This document shows positions 1-6,355 of a DNA stretch of 25,856 nucleotides, piece after piece. Position 1 is the first letter of the stretch. The number at the start of each line of letters is the position of its first letter. Made by a program: the position numbers and the translations under genes. Where the stretch lies: positions 1-25,856 of IMG/VR virus record IMGVR_UViG_3300021139_000129; one strand, written 5' to 3'. The notes under the pieces are model-generated. The model had not been told where the DNA came from. It did not search any database and saw only the letters and a list, made by a program, of their open reading frames with translations. The stretch comes from a virus.

Positions 1-2
1 TA

Positions 3-353
3 CTGGCATACTTACGCACCCAAGTAAGAGCAAAAACGCCTGATATGACCCTTGAAATTGAAAATGATAAGCTTCTGCATGCTTGGGACTATGTGCTGAA
101 ATCATACAGCAAATGGTCAAGCTGGCAGCAAAGTCGTACAACGCTTGTAAACATCAATTCGGAGTTACAAAACATCTTAACAGCCATAAAGCAACAATCA
201 AATGGAAACAGCATTAGCACTAAAACAGGAGCACCAGCTTCAAAGATGGGAACAAGGGGCGGCACGCTTGCTGACCTTGAAGCACTTAAATCAGGTGGAA
301 GCACAGCTAATAACCAACCAGTTAAATTCACAGACATTACAGTCTTACAGTAA
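3..353 (+). CDS. Unknown phage protein, 5' end outside window
   Basis: The reading frame is open from the left edge and the residues before the first ATG (position 45) read as ordinary coding sequence (LAYLRTQVRAKTPD), so the gene probably starts outside the window; position 45 is the only ATG available inside it near the start. The visible part is hydrophilic and probably helical up to about 60 residues after that ATG, then becomes a Gly/Ser/Thr-rich tail. No domain is recognised. Its last 152 bases overlap the next gene in another frame. That is unusually long for a phage operon, and one of the two starts may be misjudged. First gene of the visible early operon. Confidence 0.5.
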   Translation: MAYLRTQVRAKTPDMTLEIENDKLLHAWDYVLKSYSKWSSWQQSRTTLVNINSELQNILTAIKQQSNGNSISTKTGAPASKMGTRGGTLADLEALKSGGSTANNQPVKFTDITVLQ

Positions 354-1116
354 TGCTGACATACAGGACCAGCTAATAAGCATATTTCAAGAAATAAAGA
401 TGCTTACTGGTGCTATACTTCACTCAGGTGAAGACCTGCTACTGCAAGTAAAAGTGCTTAGCAAGTTCATAATGAGCCACCCACAGTTTACAGGATTGAC
501 CACAAATGAAATAAGGCATGCCTTTTACCTGAACTGTCAAGGCGAGTATGACCATGTGTATAGGCATTACAACAAAGAGCTTAATGCTGAATTCATTGGC
601 GATGTGCTGCTGGCATACTTAAAGTACAAGAACATAGTTCAAAAACGAATTATTGGCACCGTCAAGGCGATAATAGACCCCAGCGAGGGTAAACCTATTG
701 TTATGCCTACTGAGCAAGAAATTAGGGACTGCATACAGCAAGACTATGAAATTTTAAAAAAGGGTACCATTGACTTGATATTTTTTGCTTGGAGTAAGTA
801 TAAACTGCTCAGGAGATACAGGGTAGTAAGCATACAAAGCCGTGAGTATTGGTGGAAGCTTTACTACTATGCCATGGAGCAAAGGGAAATGTATGGCAGA
901 AGACCATTATCAAGGCTGGATGAATGGGAAAGAGAAAAGGTGGTTGAGGTAGCAAAAATATATAAGGCTTACCGTGATCATGGGCACATACCTTTTACTG
1001 AGCACCTGACAATAGTAAACTTGATACGGAAAAACCTGTACTTAACATTCCTAAAGGAAATGGCAGCACAGGGTATTAATGACATATTTAATGAAATACT
1101 ATTTTATGAGGAGTAG
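202..1116 (+). CDS. Unknown phage protein, possibly replication-associated
   Basis: This encodes about 304 residues. The first ~70 residues are Gln/Leu-rich and probably a coiled coil. A central section (about residues 85-150: HPQFTGLTTNEIRHAFYLN, then HYNKELNAEFIGDVLLAYLKYK) resembles a recurrent unknown protein of Bacteroidota phages that tends to lie near replication genes; this is recalled family resemblance, not a database result. The C-terminal half is rich in Arg, Tyr and Trp, which would suit nucleic-acid binding. The start at 202 gives a 152-base overlap with the upstream gene; the next in-frame ATG is at 400 and would remove most of the coiled coil. No catalytic motif is seen. The 3' end overlaps the next gene by 11 bases if that gene starts at 1106. 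Confidence 0.7.
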   Translation: METALALKQEHQLQRWEQGAARLLTLKHLNQVEAQLITNQLNSQTLQSYSNADIQDQLISIFQEIKMLTGAILHSGEDLLLQVKVLSKFIMSHPQFTGLTTNEIRHAFYLNCQGEYDHVYRHYNKELNAEFIGDVLLAYLKYKNIVQKRIIGTVKAIIDPSEGKPIVMPTEQEIRDCIQQDYEILKKGTIDLIFFAWSKYKLLRRYRVVSIQSREYWWKLYYYAMEQREMYGRRPLSRLDEWEREKVVEVAKIYKAYRDHGHIPFTEHLTIVNLIRKNLYLTFLKEMAAQGINDIFNEILFYEE

Positions 1117-1564
1117 TTATTTACGCTTTGAGTATGTGCTTCCAAACGGTACAGCTATTGAACGCACTTACAACCTTGAAAACTGGGCTGAGGTTTGCCA
1201 GTTGCCTGTACTTGAAGAAAGGCATCAAGCAAAAAAGCAAATGCTGGATGAAGCTGTAAAAGTTTTCATGCAAGACATTGACCCAAACATTCCAAAGTCC
1301 ATGCTGGGCATAAAATTTAACGGTAAGGCATTTGTAAGCATAATGAGCCAAGAGGTGCCTGATAAGCCTGTGATAGCACCAGCGGCTAAAAAATTGCGTG
1401 TGCATGTAATTAGTGGCAGCGATAGTGAAAGAATTACCAGTTTGACCACTGAGCTTGAAAAGACAAATGAGAAGCTAAAAAAGTTCAAAGCCTATTGCCG
1501 TGAACTGGGTAAGCAAAATGAAAACTTAATCAACAAACTTAAAAAAACAGAAGTCAATGGCTAA
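1106..1564 (+). CDS. Unknown protein with C-terminal coiled coil
   Basis: This start gives about 152 residues beginning MRSSYLRFEYVLPNG. In-frame ATGs at 1079 and 1091 would lengthen the overlap with the preceding gene; 1106 gives an 11-base overlap typical of translational coupling. Residues about 105-150 are charged heptad-like sequence (ELEKTNEKLKKFKAYCRELG), predicted to be a coiled coil, so the protein is probably oligomeric or a partner of another protein. No recognised domain. Its last bases overlap the start of the VRR-NUC gene (ATG at 1557), so the two are probably translated together and may act together. Confidence 0.75.
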   Translation: MRSSYLRFEYVLPNGTAIERTYNLENWAEVCQLPVLEERHQAKKQMLDEAVKVFMQDIDPNIPKSMLGIKFNGKAFVSIMSQEVPDKPVIAPAAKKLRVHVISGSDSERITSLTTELEKTNEKLKKFKAYCRELGKQNENLINKLKKTEVNG

Positions 1565-1913
1565 TGGATATGAGAAATACTTAACTATGGAAGATAGGCT
1601 CCAGCGAAGCGTAATAACCTATATCAAGGTGAAATACCCTAAAGCTACCTACATACATAGTCCTAATGAGGGTAAGCGCACCACGTTTGAAAGGTATAAA
1701 GCTAAAGTCCTGGGCACCCGTAGCGGTGTCCCTGACCTGCAAATCTTATTGAACGGTAAGACCTTATTCTTGGAGCTTAAGACAGAAAGCGGCAAGCTGA
1801 GCCCAAACCAAAAAGCTTATTTAGAGGAATTAAAGAATAATGGCTTTGTGGCAGAAGTAGGCTGGGGGTTTGATGATGCAGCTATGAAAATTGATAACTT
1901 TTTTAAAAACTAA
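1557..1913 (+). CDS. VRR-NUC domain endonuclease-like protein
   Basis: A 118-residue protein covering a minimal VRR-NUC domain of the PD-(D/E)XK nuclease superfamily. The signature runs HSPNEGKR (34-41), RSGVPD (55-60, metal-binding Asp60), LFLELK (70-75, Glu73 and Lys75 as the (D/E)XK pair) and SPNQKAYLEEL (82-92), followed by the usual aromatic C-terminal strand. Stand-alone phage VRR-NUC proteins are thought to act on branched or recombination DNA. Members of the family are known as structure-specific nucleases (for example FAN1), but the substrate here is inferred. The ATG overlaps the stop of the preceding gene by 8 bases, indicating coupling. All expected catalytic residues are present, so it is probably active. 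Confidence 0.9.
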   Translation: MANGYEKYLTMEDRLQRSVITYIKVKYPKATYIHSPNEGKRTTFERYKAKVLGTRSGVPDLQILLNGKTLFLELKTESGKLSPNQKAYLEELKNNGFVAEVGWGFDDAAMKIDNFFKN

Positions 1914-1961
1914 AAACTGTCCCCTCAAACAAAGGCATTCTAAACTTAAAAATACAGTAGC

Positions 1962-2261
1962 ATGAAAACCGAACAAGAGATACAAAAATTAGCAAAGTCG
2001 TTATTTCCACATGATGCGGAAGTTAGATTATGGTACAAAATGGCATACACCCAAGCCCAAGACGATATGCAAGCTGAGATAGCGGCTAAGGATGCGGAGA
2101 TAGAGAAACTTAAAGCTGAACTGCAAGCAGTTAAGGATGATGCTATTGGTTTTGTAGAGCGGTTAGAAGATGAGAATTATTATCGTGCAATAGGAGATGA
2201 ATTTTACCCAATTTCAGGACTTTATCAAGATTATAAACAATCTAAAACACAAACCAAATAA
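1962..2261 (+). CDS. Small coiled-coil protein, unknown function
   Basis: A 99-residue protein whose middle (about residues 28-60) is a charged heptad-like helix (AEIAAKDAEIEKLKAELQ), a likely coiled coil. The C-terminal part (ENYYRAIGDEFYP...) is more polar and aromatic. No family is recognised beyond similarity in style to many short coiled-coil proteins in Bacteroidota phage early regions. It follows the VRR-NUC gene after a 48-base gap and precedes the Acb2-like gene by 35 bases. Confidence 0.65.
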   Translation: MKTEQEIQKLAKSLFPHDAEVRLWYKMAYTQAQDDMQAEIAAKDAEIEKLKAELQAVKDDAIGFVERLEDENYYRAIGDEFYPISGLYQDYKQSKTQTK

Positions 2262-2296
2262 AACCTTTCGGTAACAGGTGAACCGATTTTATAAAT

Positions 2297-2560
2297 ATGA
2301 GTCAAGATACATTAACAAATCAAGAAGGAGCTGCTAAGAATTTAAGTTTCGGACAAAAAGCGGTAGGATTAACCTTTAATCCGAGTAACGATGATGCAGT
2401 AGCTAATTGCAAACAAGGTCATGCAAACCTAATTGACCAAATGAATGATTTGCGAAATTCAAGCCAAAGTTCAGAACAAAAGCGATTAGCATCTATTGCT
2501 ATTACTGAATTGCAAGGAGCACAAATGTGGTGCGTTAAGGCACTCACTTGGAAAGATTAA
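2297..2560 (+). CDS. Acb2/Tad1 hairpin-domain protein, putative cyclic nucleotide sponge
   Basis: An 87-residue protein. Residues 24-30 (GLTFNPS) lead into a predicted antiparallel helical hairpin: helix 1 at about 31-55 (ending LIDQMNDLR) and helix 2 at about 58-82 (KRLASIAITELQGAQMWCVKALTW). The second helix resembles the phage Acb2 pattern RWLxIGxTHLQxGFMALxRA, and the GLTFNPS...SIAITELQxAQMW form is the one I recall from Bacteroidota phages of this family. Acb2 is known to form oligomers that bind CBASS cyclic oligonucleotide messengers, and Tad1 binds Thoeris gcADPR signals. Which ligand this copy binds cannot be read from sequence. It sits among small accessory genes in the early operon, which fits a protein needed soon after infection. 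Confidence 0.75.
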   Translation: MSQDTLTNQEGAAKNLSFGQKAVGLTFNPSNDDAVANCKQGHANLIDQMNDLRNSSQSSEQKRLASIAITELQGAQMWCVKALTWKD

Positions 2561-2578
2561 TAACCCTGCATGGTGCAT

Positions 2579-2601
2579 TGCCCATCTTCGATTGGTGGGC
2601 A
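2579..2601 (+). other. Intergenic hairpin downstream of the Acb2-like gene
   Basis: TGCCCATC (2579-2586) pairs with GGTGGGCA (2594-2601), eight pairs with one G-T wobble and a 7-base loop TTCGATT. A competing pairing CCCTGC (2564-2569) with GCAGGG (2599-2604) is also possible. There is no T-run after it, so it is not a classical terminator; it may protect or process the 3' end of the upstream message or affect the next gene. Function is unknown. Confidence 0.35.
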
Positions 2602-2626
2602 GGGTGCGAATTAAAAACAACTGACA

Positions 2627-2836
2627 ATGGCTAACACGATAGAAGTAACGGATTGCGGTGATTGCTTTTTTGCTGAAACAATTTTAAGTGATAGAGGTAT
2701 TTATCATAAATGTTTTGCCAAATTTAAGTTATCAAAACCTTACATAAGTATTGATTTGGAAAGGCTTAATCAAAACTGCCCACTCAAACAATCATCAATC
2801 ACAATCACGCTAAAAACTAAAGAAAATGGAGAATAA
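2627..2836 (+). CDS. Small Cys-rich protein, possible zinc binding
   Basis: A 69-residue protein with four main cysteines in the arrangement CGDC (residues 10-13), C29 and a CPLK motif near residue 51, compatible with binding one zinc ion. Proteins with a C-terminal NCPLK motif recur in phage and mobile-element accessory regions without known function. The end overlaps the start of the next gene by 11 bases (ATG at 2826), so the two are probably coupled. Confidence 0.6.
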   Translation: MANTIEVTDCGDCFFAETILSDRGIYHKCFAKFKLSKPYISIDLERLNQNCPLKQSSITITLKTKENGE

Positions 2837-3326
2837 ATTGGAGTTTAGAAAGGACGCAAAAAGCCACGTTATATGGGTTGAAATTGGGTATATTTTAAAA
2901 GGCTCGCTTGAATTAGTACCCGATTCTAAGGGGTGGCTATTAACTTGGTCTTTTGAAAATCTAACAGCATCCGAACTACGCCAAATAGCAGACAAGTTGG
3001 ATGAATTGAACGGGGTTAAAGATATTGTTTATTCTGAAATAATAAAACAACATATTGAATTTACTTCAAAAACATTTACCAATGGAACTTCTTATGGTGC
3101 ATTACTTCATCTAAAACGTGAAATTGAAGAAGTAATGGAAGAGTCTGACAAAAATAAATTAGCGGTTGAATTTGCTGATTGTTTAGGTTGCTTAATAGAT
3201 AGTGCTAATAGGGCAGGTGTTACACCTGATATTCTTTTTAAAGCCTTTTATGATAAGTTACAACTCAATAAATCAAGACAATGGCAAGATAATGGCGATG
3301 GGTCTTATTCACATATTAAACACTAA
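2826..3326 (+). CDS. MazG-like (DUF550-type) nucleotide pyrophosphohydrolase with extra N-terminal domain
   Basis: A 166-residue protein. Residues about 75-166 fit the phage MazG-like/dATP-dGTP diphosphohydrolase family: an HLK helix, the metal-binding EExxE motif (Glu101, Glu102, Glu105), ExxD (Glu115, Asp118), then RAGVTPD, NKSRQW (148-153) and a terminal SHIKH matching the usual conserved N-x-x-R-x-W...H end. Such enzymes hydrolyse nucleoside triphosphates to monophosphate and pyrophosphate; in phages they clean or bias nucleotide pools. The N-terminal ~65 residues are not part of the known domain and may be a partner-binding module. Whether the substrate is dATP, dGTP or a modified nucleotide cannot be told. 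No purZ-like gene is present in the window. Confidence 0.75.
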   Translation: MENKLEFRKDAKSHVIWVEIGYILKGSLELVPDSKGWLLTWSFENLTASELRQIADKLDELNGVKDIVYSEIIKQHIEFTSKTFTNGTSYGALLHLKREIEEVMEESDKNKLAVEFADCLGCLIDSANRAGVTPDILFKAFYDKLQLNKSRQWQDNGDGSYSHIKH

Positions 3327-3337
3327 AAAACTTAACA

Positions 3338-3529
3338 ATGGATTTAGTAACTAATAAATTCACAGTATTTACTACTGCAAATATAGATACTAAGGAAACT
3401 TATGTAAAATGGAATAAAGGCCTTAGGATGACGATAATTAAAAACGATGTGACTATTGTTTTAAATGAAGATGAAATACAAGAACTAATGGCCTCAATTC
3501 CTAAATCTATTGGTGGTAAATACAACTAA
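3338..3529 (+). CDS. Small unknown protein
   Basis: A 63-residue protein of alternating polar and hydrophobic residues, probably mostly beta, with no Cys and no recognised motif. Its ATG is preceded by the leader ACTAAAAAACTTAACA, which recurs almost unchanged before the next gene, suggesting a standard A-rich Bacteroidota translation start or a local duplication. Part of the A+T-rich run of small early genes. Confidence 0.55.
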   Translation: MDLVTNKFTVFTTANIDTKETYVKWNKGLRMTIIKNDVTIVLNEDEIQELMASIPKSIGGKYN

Positions 3530-3541
3530 AAAAACTTAACA

Positions 3542-3769
3542 ATGAGTGAAAATATCGATAATAAAATAGTAAAAGTATATTGGTGCGCTTGTGGCAATTC
3601 AATTCAAACCGTAGCGACTATTGATATGTTTAACAAACAAAGTAACATATACGATAGAAAAACTGTAATGGAATTTAACGAAGCTATAAAATGGGGTAGA
3701 AAGGTTGAAGAAATAACACTTGCAGAATATCGGCAAAAGCCTTTTATGGATTGTAAATGTTTTAAATAA
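3542..3769 (+). CDS. Small Cys-containing unknown protein
   Basis: A 75-residue protein with CACGN (residues 14-18) near the start and CKC (72-74) at the end, four cysteines placed as two CxC pairs, which could form a zinc ribbon. The middle is helical and charged. No family is recognised. The leader before the ATG is nearly identical to that of the preceding gene. Confidence 0.55.
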   Translation: MSENIDNKIVKVYWCACGNSIQTVATIDMFNKQSNIYDRKTVMEFNEAIKWGRKVEEITLAEYRQKPFMDCKCFK

Positions 3770-3812
3770 CAAACAACTTACAAGAACACTTAACCTACTT
3801 AAAATCTTTGTT

Positions 3813-4040
3813 ATGATAACAATATCGCCAAAATATAATTTAAAAAACTATCAATCTTTTTTGTCGCATTGGAAAGGGTTAGGTATGATATTTCATAGAA
3901 TGAAAGGTTTTAGCATACACTACTTTTATAGGACTAATTATGATACTGTTTTTATTATAGAAATAGGTAAGTACAATACTAAAAGTAAGCACATAAGATA
4001 TAATTACAAACGCAAACAAAATAAACGACCTAAACAATAA
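3813..4040 (+). CDS. Small basic unknown protein
   Basis: The frame is open from 3720, but that start would overlap the previous gene by 50 bases; the ATG at 3813 (MITISPKYNLKNYQ) gives a 75-residue protein with a 43-base gap. The C-terminus is strongly basic (KSKHIRYNYKRKQNKRPKQ), which would suit nucleic-acid binding. No domain is recognised. Base composition is very A+T-rich. Confidence 0.45.
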   Translation: MITISPKYNLKNYQSFLSHWKGLGMIFHRMKGFSIHYFYRTNYDTVFIIEIGKYNTKSKHIRYNYKRKQNKRPKQ

Positions 4041-4081
4041 TTCCAAACCGCCCGAAATCGGGGCAATTAAAATGATAAACT

Positions 4082-4294
4082 ATGTTTAAAAAGAAATACA
4101 CAAAATGGATGCCATTGGGTAATTACCAATATTCAGGTGCAGATTATATAGTATTCGCAAGGAAAAATACTTTAAATGGACTAATGCAATTTAAGGTAGT
4201 CAAATTACAAGCATGGCGATATATATCAAATACTATACTGCCATACACATTAATTGATGTTCAAAAGGCATGGAACGAATTAATTAACCAATAA
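4082..4294 (+). CDS. Small unknown protein
   Basis: A 70-residue basic, aromatic protein (starts MFKKKYTKWMPLGNYQ, with several Trp and Tyr). No recognised motif and no signal peptide. It lies in the run of small same-strand accessory genes, 41 bases after the preceding gene and 10 bases before the DUF551 gene. Confidence 0.5.
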   Translation: MFKKKYTKWMPLGNYQYSGADYIVFARKNTLNGLMQFKVVKLQAWRYISNTILPYTLIDVQKAWNELINQ

Positions 4295-4304
4295 AACATA
4301 AACT

Positions 4305-4646
4305 ATGCACAAAGAAATTGATAAGGACATAATCGTCAAGAGCGAGGAATTGTACAACAATTATTTAGCACCTATTGAATTAGATGTACATGGGGCTAAA
4401 GAAATTATAGATTTTAACGAACTGCCTAAAAGAGCCTACCAACAAGGCGCAATGGATGAACGCTATGCCGACCAGTGGATAAGTAGGGACGTTAGATTAC
4501 CTACTATAAAAGATACAAATAAGAAATTAGGCTATGTGGTGCTTGTAACGGATGGTAAAGGAGTATGGGCTGTATGCCACTATAAACATGCAAATATGTG
4601 GCATTTTTGGACACGCATACCTAAGCTACCAGTGAATAAACCATAA
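4305..4646 (+). CDS. DUF551 domain protein
   Basis: A 113-residue protein. From residue 58 it shows the DUF551 pattern: WISRDVRLPT, a strand VVLVTDGKGVW, a short HYKHANMWHFW segment and a final RIPKLP in place of the usual HWMPLPEPP. DUF551 is a small beta-rich domain very common in phages and prophages and has no established function. The ~55-residue N-terminal part, containing AYQQGAMDERY, is the helical extension often seen in these proteins. Last gene of the A+T-rich accessory run; a 149-base non-coding stretch follows. Confidence 0.75.
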   Translation: MHKEIDKDIIVKSEELYNNYLAPIELDVHGAKEIIDFNELPKRAYQQGAMDERYADQWISRDVRLPTIKDTNKKLGYVVLVTDGKGVWAVCHYKHANMWHFWTRIPKLPVNKP

Positions 4647-4795
4647 CCAGCAGCAATTTTACCACATTTCCCACCAGTGGCTATTTTTATGATAGTCAAT
4701 ATTTTGTAAATGCAAAGGCAAAAGCGAACAATTAAATAAAGATATTTTAACGTGAAATGTCTAATTTGCCCTAAATTGCATTACACAATACCATA
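4647..4795 (+). other. Non-coding gap between accessory and regulator genes
   Basis: A 149-base A+T-rich gap without a convincing reading frame. It contains only weak inverted repeats (for example CCACCAGTGG) followed by TATTTTTATG, and no good match to the Bacteroidota promoter pattern TAnnTTTG, although near matches (TATTTTG, TAATTTG) occur. It may hold a promoter for the two genes that follow; this cannot be settled from the sequence. Confidence 0.3.
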
Positions 4796-5107
4796 ATGCC
4801 AAAAGAGACATATCAATTTACGGATAAAGGGCTGGTGCTTGCAATACTTAAAATGGCAATGCAAAACAATGCCATGCTCAAATCTGTAATAAACTCCCAA
4901 GCAGTGATTATCCTTAAGCTCATTGAGCTGCAAGGTGGTGAGCAAGTCACGGATAGTCTTAGGGATAGAATGACAGAGGAATGGAGAACATTATTAACCA
5001 AGTATGCAAACCTACAGGAAGACAATAGTCTTAAAGAAGCCTATGAGTTTGCTGTAGAAAATGATGCTAACCTTGACTTTGACTTAGGCATTCCTAAAGA
5101 AGATTAA
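4796..5107 (+). CDS. Unknown helical protein
   Basis: A 103-residue protein, predicted helical throughout, with Met/Gln-rich first helices (MAMQNNAMLKSVINSQ) and an acidic C-terminus (ENDANLDFDLGIPKED). No recognised domain. It ends one base before the XRE-type regulator gene, so the pair is probably co-translated and it may modulate the regulator. Confidence 0.65.
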   Translation: MPKETYQFTDKGLVLAILKMAMQNNAMLKSVINSQAVIILKLIELQGGEQVTDSLRDRMTEEWRTLLTKYANLQEDNSLKEAYEFAVENDANLDFDLGIPKED

Positions 5108-5108
5108 C

Positions 5109-5438
5109 ATGCAAGACACTAAAAAGAATTCAAAACTTGTAGCCCAGCGTTATTTACAGGCTGTAGAATATATCCTTAAGCATGAAATAAATGGCATATT
5201 CAGTAAGCAAGCAATAGCAGAGCAACTGGGTGAGTATTATCAAAACTTCTATAAGATGCAGTCAGGAGATAGGTACCCGACACTGGAAAGCATTTACCAT
5301 TTGCATGATAAATTTAATGTTTCATTGAGCTGGCTATTTACAGGTAGCGGCACCATGTTTACAAAGGAAGTGGTAAAAGATAGTCAGCTGGGCAGAATAG
5401 AAAAAATGCTTCGTGATCTCACTAAAGACAAAAAATAG
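5109..5438 (+). CDS. XRE-type helix-turn-helix regulator
   Basis: A 109-residue protein. The HTH spans about residues 31-63: SKQAIAEQLG forms the first helix of the motif, QNFYKMQSGDRYPTLESI the turn and recognition region, followed by HDKFNVSLSWLFTGSG. The F(N)VSxxWLFTGxG ending is typical of Bacteroidota prophage XRE regulators. The C-terminal ~30 residues are charged and helical, probably for oligomerisation. It is the last plus-strand gene of the early operon and meets a minus-strand HTH gene end to end. It is a candidate for the protein that recognises one of the three palindrome families in this window; that link is inference. Confidence 0.85.
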   Translation: MQDTKKNSKLVAQRYLQAVEYILKHEINGIFSKQAIAEQLGEYYQNFYKMQSGDRYPTLESIYHLHDKFNVSLSWLFTGSGTMFTKEVVKDSQLGRIEKMLRDLTKDKK

Positions 5439-5651
5439 TTACCCTTTTAATTCATTGTAGATATTATTCAATTCAGCTAAGCACCTCTCAGGAATTTTAA
5501 TCTTACGGTCTAAGGCATCATTTTTGCCATTGACGGCACGGTGAAGCGTACCGATGTCAACAGCACACCTCCGTGATATTTCTTTAAAATTTAGCAGGTT
5601 TTCATTTGATTTGAGCCAACTGGCTGCCTGCTTAGTGTCTTTGAGTTTCAT
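5439..5651 (-). CDS. Small DNA-binding HTH protein
   Basis: A 70-residue protein. Residues about 20-45 (FKEISRRCAVDIGTLHRAVNGK) form a helix-turn-helix of the lambda-repressor/Cro type, and almost nothing else is present, as in small Cro-like or excisionase-sized regulators. Its stop codon begins at the base after the stop of the convergent XRE gene, so the two transcripts read into each other. A -7-like box TAAATTTA lies at 5657-5664, which would place the transcript start within a few bases of the ATG. Confidence 0.75.
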   Translation of the reverse strand: MKLKDTKQAASWLKSNENLLNFKEISRRCAVDIGTLHRAVNGKNDALDRKIKIPERCLAELNNIYNELKG

Positions 5652-5656
5652 TGAGG

Positions 5657-5664
5657 TAAATTTA
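5657..5664 (-). promoter_or_regulatory. Possible -7 element for the small HTH gene
   Basis: On the minus strand TAAATTTA matches TAnnTTTR. It is so close to the start codon (5651) that the message would be nearly leaderless. No clear TTG lies 19-21 bases upstream, so this is a weak call. Confidence 0.3.
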
Positions 5665-5749
5665 TAAAAGTTTTTGATAATCTAAATAGGGGGTACGGCA
5701 TTTACCAGTGATGCAGCCAGTGAAACTTTTTGGCTCAAGTAAGGAAAAA

Positions 5750-6202
5750 TTAAATAATTCTTCCCATATCAGCATAGCTATAGTACCCATTGTCACTTGT
5801 CATTATCATGTGGTCCAGCAGGGTAATGTCAAGCAAAGCCATAGCATCTTTTATTTTTCTTGTGGCTGCATCGTCGGCAGAGCTTGGTGTGCAGTTTCCG
5901 CTTGGGTGGTTATGTGCAACCACTATCTTTGTGCATCCAGCGGCATTCAGCGCCACTGTAGCAATGACCCTAATATCAACTAAGGTTTGGGTAACACAGC
6001 CCTTAGAAACCTTGTAATATCCAATAACAGTATTACGCTGGTTCAAGCAGAGCAGTATAAATTCTTCCACCCAGTCAATTTGATTGACGTCAAATAAGCT
6101 CTTTACTACTGTAGCCATTTCAGCTGAATTGGTTATTCGGCTAACTTCATTACGGATGCCTGTCTTGTATTTAACGGCTATTTCAATTTCAGGTACTCTC
6201 AT
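5750..6202 (-). CDS. radC: RadC-family JAB/MPN domain protein
   Basis: A 150-residue protein consisting almost entirely of the RadC JAMM/MPN fold. Metal-binding residues are intact: a Glu in VEEF (46-47), His97 and His99 in AHNHPSG, and Asp110 in PSSADDAAT, followed by LLDHMIMTSDNGYYSYAD. Short RadC proteins like this are frequent on Bacteroidota mobile elements and lack the N-terminal helix-hairpin-helix of the chromosomal protein. A metalloprotease or deubiquitinase-like activity is inferred from the fold, but its biological role is not established. It has its own promoter with a palindromic operator and shares a 21-base leader with the next minus-strand gene upstream. Confidence 0.93.
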   Translation of the reverse strand: MRVPEIEIAVKYKTGIRNEVSRITNSAEMATVVKSLFDVNQIDWVEEFILLCLNQRNTVIGYYKVSKGCVTQTLVDIRVIATVALNAAGCTKIVVAHNHPSGNCTPSSADDAATRKIKDAMALLDITLLDHMIMTSDNGYYSYADMGRII

Positions 6203-6220
6203 TGTCGTAGATTGGTTTTT
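6200..6220 (-). repeat. 21-base leader repeat, copy 1 (radC start)
   Basis: Read on the minus strand this ends in AACCAATCTACGACAATG, the last three bases being the radC start codon. The same 21 bases occur at 7273-7293 directly before another start codon. The coding sequences after the two copies differ, so the repeat is confined to the leader. Confidence 0.9.
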
Positions 6221-6241
6221 TTTGTTTTTTTTATTATAATG

Positions 6242-6285
6242 TAAAGGTAAGTATCTGATAATTGTAAACCAAAATAAATTGGTTT
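6242..6285 (-). promoter_or_regulatory. radC promoter with AAACCAA/TTGGTTT operator
   Basis: On the minus strand: palindrome AAACCAA-N6-TTGGTTT (6266-6285) and, 16 bases downstream, the -7 box TACCTTTA (6242-6249). A TTG inside the palindrome is 20 bases from the -7 box, matching the Bacteroidota TTG-N19-21-TAnnTTTG promoter. A protein on the palindrome would cover the -33 element. The same arrangement with identical spacing is found at 8097-8140. Confidence 0.7.
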
Positions 6286-6355
6286 AAAAAATGCAAAAAC
6301 CCCTGAAAGCATTGCTCACAGCGGAAACTATTTTTAAAGTTTTTTTTGATTAACT

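Noticed and set aside
2826-3326. Evidence for a 2-aminoadenine (Z) genome
   Set aside because: The MazG-like fold alone is not enough; no PurZ or DpoZ gene is seen.
3720-3812. Longer version of the small gene at 3813, starting at 3720
   Set aside because: It would overlap the preceding gene by 50 bases, and the extra residues look like out-of-frame translation.
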